Assembly: GCF_013359905.1 (NCBI RefSeq)
Contig: NZ_JABMCC010000118.1
Span: forward strand, 620,001-684,000
DNA: 64,000 nucleotides
DNA from: Paenibacillus taichungensis
GTDB taxonomy: Bacteria > Bacillota > Bacilli > Paenibacillales > Paenibacillaceae
Direction: 5' to 3'
This document shows, piece after piece, positions 61,098 through 64,000 of the stretch (positions are counted from its first letter, which is position 1; each line of letters opens with the position of its first letter). Under the pieces are notes generated by a model that had not been told where the DNA came from, searched no databases, and saw only the letters and a list, made by a program, of their open reading frames with translations. Position numbers and translations under genes: made by a program.

Positions 61098-62612
61098 ATG
61101 ACAAAATCGGGTTCACTTACACAAGAAATACGTTTTCGGCTTAAGTCTTCACAGGAGTACAGTCAGGCGAGCTTCGCCTGGGTCACTTCCCTTCTCTTGT
61201 CAGTGTTACTGTTGTTCAACAGTTATGACTGGAGCCTTCAGGAGTTCAGACCATTTCTGCTGACTGCGCTTGGAATCTACCTATTCTTCACGCTGGTCCA
61301 GAGTGTACTGACGCTTCGGATTCGGAGAGACCTGATTCAGAAGGGGACAATCTCTGTTCTGACTCGCCGACTCGCCTGGGTCCAGCTGTTGGGTATCATT
61401 TCAGGCAATATCTTTATCGTGACGGCCGCTTTTCATCTGATCAAGAAAACAAAAAGCATTGAGTATACATTTGCGGTGTATATGCTGCTGACCCAGCTGT
61501 TCGTTATTGGGGTCTCGGCACTCAATATGTTTAAAGCATATGTTGCGGATACGTTTTTGCCAGCTATGGCTGTGCTCGTACTTGTGCTTGTCATCGATCT
61601 GGTGGTGCTGTTTATCGTATCCCGGTATACGTCAGCCTCGACCATCCCACGCTGGATGCTGGGCGTGAGCGTGATCCTGATTCTGACTTCGGTCACAGGA
61701 AATGTATTTGCACTGCTGCTGGGTATCTCCATCATTGGACGAATCCGCAGACAGGGTAAACAAAAATCCAACTTCTGGAATGATCTGTGGGAGCGTCTTG
61801 CTCCGAATGTCACGGCAATGTCCGGTTTGTTTTTTATCATTTTCCTGTTCTCGATATCGATTTGCAGCTTCTTTACTTTTGATTACAGCATGGCTGTAGA
61901 AAATAACTACTCGGCCTTGCTTCAGTCCCCATCGCTCGCCTATCCCTTGGGAACGGATGACTTTGGACGATGTTTATTTTCCCGGATTGTATTTGGCGCC
62001 CGTATATCATTAATCGTAGGCTTCATGTCAACCCTGATTCCAGTACTGATAGGCGGTATTCTCGGAGCCTTCTCGGGATTCTATGGGAGACACACAGACA
62101 ATATCATCATGCGACTGCTGGATATTCTCTATGCTATTCCGGGTATTCTGCTCGCTATCGCCATCATTGCGGCGTTCGGGGCCAACACAGTCAATCTTAT
62201 TCTGGCACTCAGCTTGGGTTCGATCCCAACTTATGCACGAACGATGAGGGCTAGTGTGCTCTATGTATCTACTTTTGAATTTGTTGAAGCTGCACGTGCA
62301 CTGGGTTACAACAATCGCTCCATTATTTTCAAACATATTATTCCGAACTCGCTCGCACCCATGATTATCAAGTCTACACTTACGATTGGCGGAGCGGTCA
62401 TTGCCACCAGCAGTCTGAGTTATTTGGGGCTCGGCGTGGAGCCGCATATCCCCGAGTGGGGCAATATTCTGAAGCTGGGCAGCACGTATCTGGAAACCCA
62501 TTCGTATCTGGCCATCTATCCAGGTCTTGCGATCATTCTGCTCGTGCTCTCGTTCAACTTTCTGGGTGACGGACTACGCGACGCGCTTGATCCGAAGCTC
62601 GAAAAGGCTTAA
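61098..62612 (+). CDS. ABC transporter permease (DppC-like) with N-terminal extension
   Basis: Membrane permease of 504 residues. The last 285 match DppC/OppC: YPLGTDDFGRCLFSRIVFGA, RLLDILYAIPGILLAIAIIA, EAARALGYNNRSIIFKHIIP, and the closing FNFLGDGLRDALDPKL. The first 215 residues add about six membrane helices (for example SFAWVTSLLLSVLLLFN and MAVLVLVLVIDLVVLFIVS) with no similarity I recognise. Normal family length is about 300. AGGTGCACT precedes ATG 61098, 12 bp after the first permease. Confidence 0.9.
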   Translation: MTKSGSLTQEIRFRLKSSQEYSQASFAWVTSLLLSVLLLFNSYDWSLQEFRPFLLTALGIYLFFTLVQSVLTLRIRRDLIQKGTISVLTRRLAWVQLLGIISGNIFIVTAAFHLIKKTKSIEYTFAVYMLLTQLFVIGVSALNMFKAYVADTFLPAMAVLVLVLVIDLVVLFIVSRYTSASTIPRWMLGVSVILILTSVTGNVFALLLGISIIGRIRRQGKQKSNFWNDLWERLAPNVTAMSGLFFIIFLFSISICSFFTFDYSMAVENNYSALLQSPSLAYPLGTDDFGRCLFSRIVFGARISLIVGFMSTLIPVLIGGILGAFSGFYGRHTDNIIMRLLDILYAIPGILLAIAIIAAFGANTVNLILALSLGSIPTYARTMRASVLYVSTFEFVEAARALGYNNRSIIFKHIIPNSLAPMIIKSTLTIGGAVIATSSLSYLGLGVEPHIPEWGNILKLGSTYLETHSYLAIYPGLAIILLVLSFNFLGDGLRDALDPKLEKA

Positions 62613-62683
62613 CCACTGCTACAATATTCAACTCAAACTCAATTTGATTTCCAATGATTATGAACTTATCTGGAGGTATTTTC

Positions 62684-64000
62684 ATGAAAAAACGTATGCT
62701 GATAGCACTACTATTAACTTTTGTCCTTGTGGTCTCCGGTTGCAGTGTGAAGACCAAGACGGAATCCCAGTCAGAATCCTCACCATCGGATACAACAGAA
62801 AACACGCAAAACCAAAAACCGGTAGACATCGAATTACTGGCTCAGAGCTCTTCCGAAAATGACGTGAACATTATCCGGGACCAACTCACCAAGAATGGCT
62901 TCAATGTTAAGCTGAACCTGCAGCCGGATTACGGCAGCTACAAATCCCAGCAGGATGCAGGCAATTATGATATTGCGCTGTCCAGCTGGACAACGGTAAC
63001 CGGGAATCCGGACTATGCAGTTCGTTCACTTTTCAAAACAGGCGGAGACTACAGCATTCTGGCTGATGAAGAAATCGATAAGCTTATTGACCAGGCTGCT
63101 ACTCAGACTCCGGACGAATACAAGGATACGTATAAACAATTGGAGGATCGCTTGGTAACCGATCAGGCCTATATCGCTCCGTTGTACATTTCCCTGAAAA
63201 GTCAGGCTGTGAACAAAGACATTCTCAATGTAGACACCGTTCGCTTGTCCAAATCCCGCGCCATGGCATGGGAACCGATTGAATTCAAAGACAGCTCCAA
63301 AAATACAAAAGAACCATTAATTCTGACACAAACTGCTTCCGTCCTGACTTCCCTTGACCCGATCAAAGGAAATGACGGTTCCATCAACCAACTGAACACC
63401 AACATGTATGTACGTCTCGTTAACCTGACAGATGACGATCAACTTACACCAGAGGGTTCCCTCTCCCACAATTTCAGCATTGCTGAGGGTAACTCGGAGT
63501 ATTACTTCATTCTCAGAGACGATATCAACTTTGCCAAGATTGATAATAAAAAAGCGGTAGATACGGGAGAACGTGTCGGTGCAGATGACGTCATCTTCTC
63601 TCTCGATCGCGCCAAAAACAAAGATTCCGTACCGGATCACCGGACATACAGCCTGCACGAACATATCAAGGAAGCCGAGTTGGTAACCGATCTGGGCGCC
63701 TTGGAATCAATTCAGCAATCCAGTGGCAGCGGTACGGTTAAAGAAGCATTGGAACAAGGGCTTGGCACCAAAATTACGGAACTGGTCGCGGACAAAAACA
63801 AAGCCGATAACGCTGCCGGGAAATATCAAGTTGTGAAACTTACAACCACGGAACCTTTCCCGCAAGTATTGAACTATCTGGCTCACCAATCTGCTGGCAT
63901 TGTGTCCAAAAAGCAGGTTGAGAGCATCAATACGTATGATGTAGCTTCGTTTGACGTGAATAAAGACATTCCTTACGGCGATCAGAATACCGTGACTGAA
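62684..64000 (+). CDS. Oligopeptide-type solute-binding lipoprotein with unusual lobe order (partial)
   Basis: The first 439 residues of an exported lipoprotein; the window ends inside it. The signal peptide ends in LVVSGCSVKT (Cys near 20). Residues about 47-180 (IELLAQSSSENDVNIIRDQL; YDIALSSWTTVTGNPDYAV; ILADEEIDKLIDQAATQTPD; TDQAYIAPLYISL) look like the C-terminal lobe of family 5 binding proteins. Residues from about 200 (SVLTSLDPIKGNDGS; RVGADDVIFSLDRAKNKDSV) look like the N-terminal lobe. So the usual order is reversed, or a second C-lobe follows outside. ATG 62684 follows GGAGG. It belongs with the two permeases upstream. Confidence 0.9.
   Translation, partial: MKKRMLIALLLTFVLVVSGCSVKTKTESQSESSPSDTTENTQNQKPVDIELLAQSSSENDVNIIRDQLTKNGFNVKLNLQPDYGSYKSQQDAGNYDIALSSWTTVTGNPDYAVRSLFKTGGDYSILADEEIDKLIDQAATQTPDEYKDTYKQLEDRLVTDQAYIAPLYISLKSQAVNKDILNVDTVRLSKSRAMAWEPIEFKDSSKNTKEPLILTQTASVLTSLDPIKGNDGSINQLNTNMYVRLVNLTDDDQLTPEGSLSHNFSIAEGNSEYYFILRDDINFAKIDNKKAVDTGERVGADDVIFSLDRAKNKDSVPDHRTYSLHEHIKEAELVTDLGALESIQQSSGSGTVKEALEQGLGTKITELVADKNKADNAAGKYQVVKLTTTEPFPQVLNYLAHQSAGIVSKKQVESINTYDVASFDVNKDIPYGDQNTVTE

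Noticed and set aside
1..64000. tRNA, rRNA, CRISPR arrays, insertion sequences, phage or att sites
   Set aside because: None was recognised on reading both strands; no transposase, integrase or regularly spaced repeat was found.

Overview
The window looks like a chromosomal segment from a Paenibacillus-type soil Firmicute. The evidence is strong AGGAGG-type ribosome sites with frequent TTG and GTG starts, a LicT/RAT-controlled beta-glucoside PTS locus, a PL1 pectate lyase beside a second beta-helix lipoprotein, a Btr-like AraC regulator fused to a siderophore-binding domain, an RsbQ homologue, and many small regulator/transporter pairs. No rRNA, tRNA, CRISPR array, transposase or phage gene is visible. 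Both ends cut a gene.

Layout. 1-2.9 kb: the start of a membrane-anchored protein, a prenyltransferase, and a hydrolase diverging from a double-HTH MerR regulator. 3.0-6.7 kb: an iron block with a Fur box, a siderophore-binding lipoprotein, an IruO/YumC-like reductase and the Btr-like regulator. 6.8-8.2 kb: a PTS IIBC-like protein without the phosphorylatable cysteine. 8.7-14 kb: a small crystallin-like protein, a Ca2+-type P-ATPase, a VOC protein and a Tet(L)-like MFS pump. 14-18.5 kb: SMI1 and DUF2625 proteins, and an SgrR-like regulator diverging from an MFS pump. 18.6-23 kb: a beta-helix lipoprotein, then an operon of RsbQ, PAS-GGDEF and a soluble chemoreceptor. 23.3-27.8 kb: SUKH-like, DUF1697 and Hsp20 genes, and a PchR-like AraC regulator with an MFS exporter behind a Fur-type palindrome.

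27.9-38 kb: carboxylesterase and M20 amidohydrolase, alkaline phosphatase, VOC, a GNAT-like protein, a membrane chemoreceptor and pectate lyase. 38-41.5 kb: an ECF sigma/anti-sigma pair and three small genes including a SUKH protein. 41.5-44.8 kb: a MerR-GNAT-hydrolase operon behind a textbook 19-bp-spacer MerR promoter, then a PilZ protein. 44.8-47.8 kb: NCS2 permease and ankyrin protein diverging from LysR. 47.9-54.4 kb: bglP, licT and two bglH genes, each behind its own RAT/terminator leader. 54.4-57.7 kb: a small antitoxin-like protein, a SUFU protein, a GAF-LuxR regulator, a lux-box-like palindrome and a lipoprotein. 57.7-64 kb: a divergent oligopeptide-type ABC locus with a fused double ATPase, two permeases with long N-terminal extensions, and a binding lipoprotein whose lobes are in an unusual order.

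Functional themes are plant glycan use (pectin, aryl-beta-glucosides), siderophore uptake and export, c-di-GMP and chemotaxis signalling, and drug or metabolite efflux. The most unusual items are the permuted binding protein with its extended permeases, the cysteine-less PTS protein, the RsbQ-diguanylate cyclase-chemoreceptor operon, and the lux-box-like element beside a LuxR-type gene.
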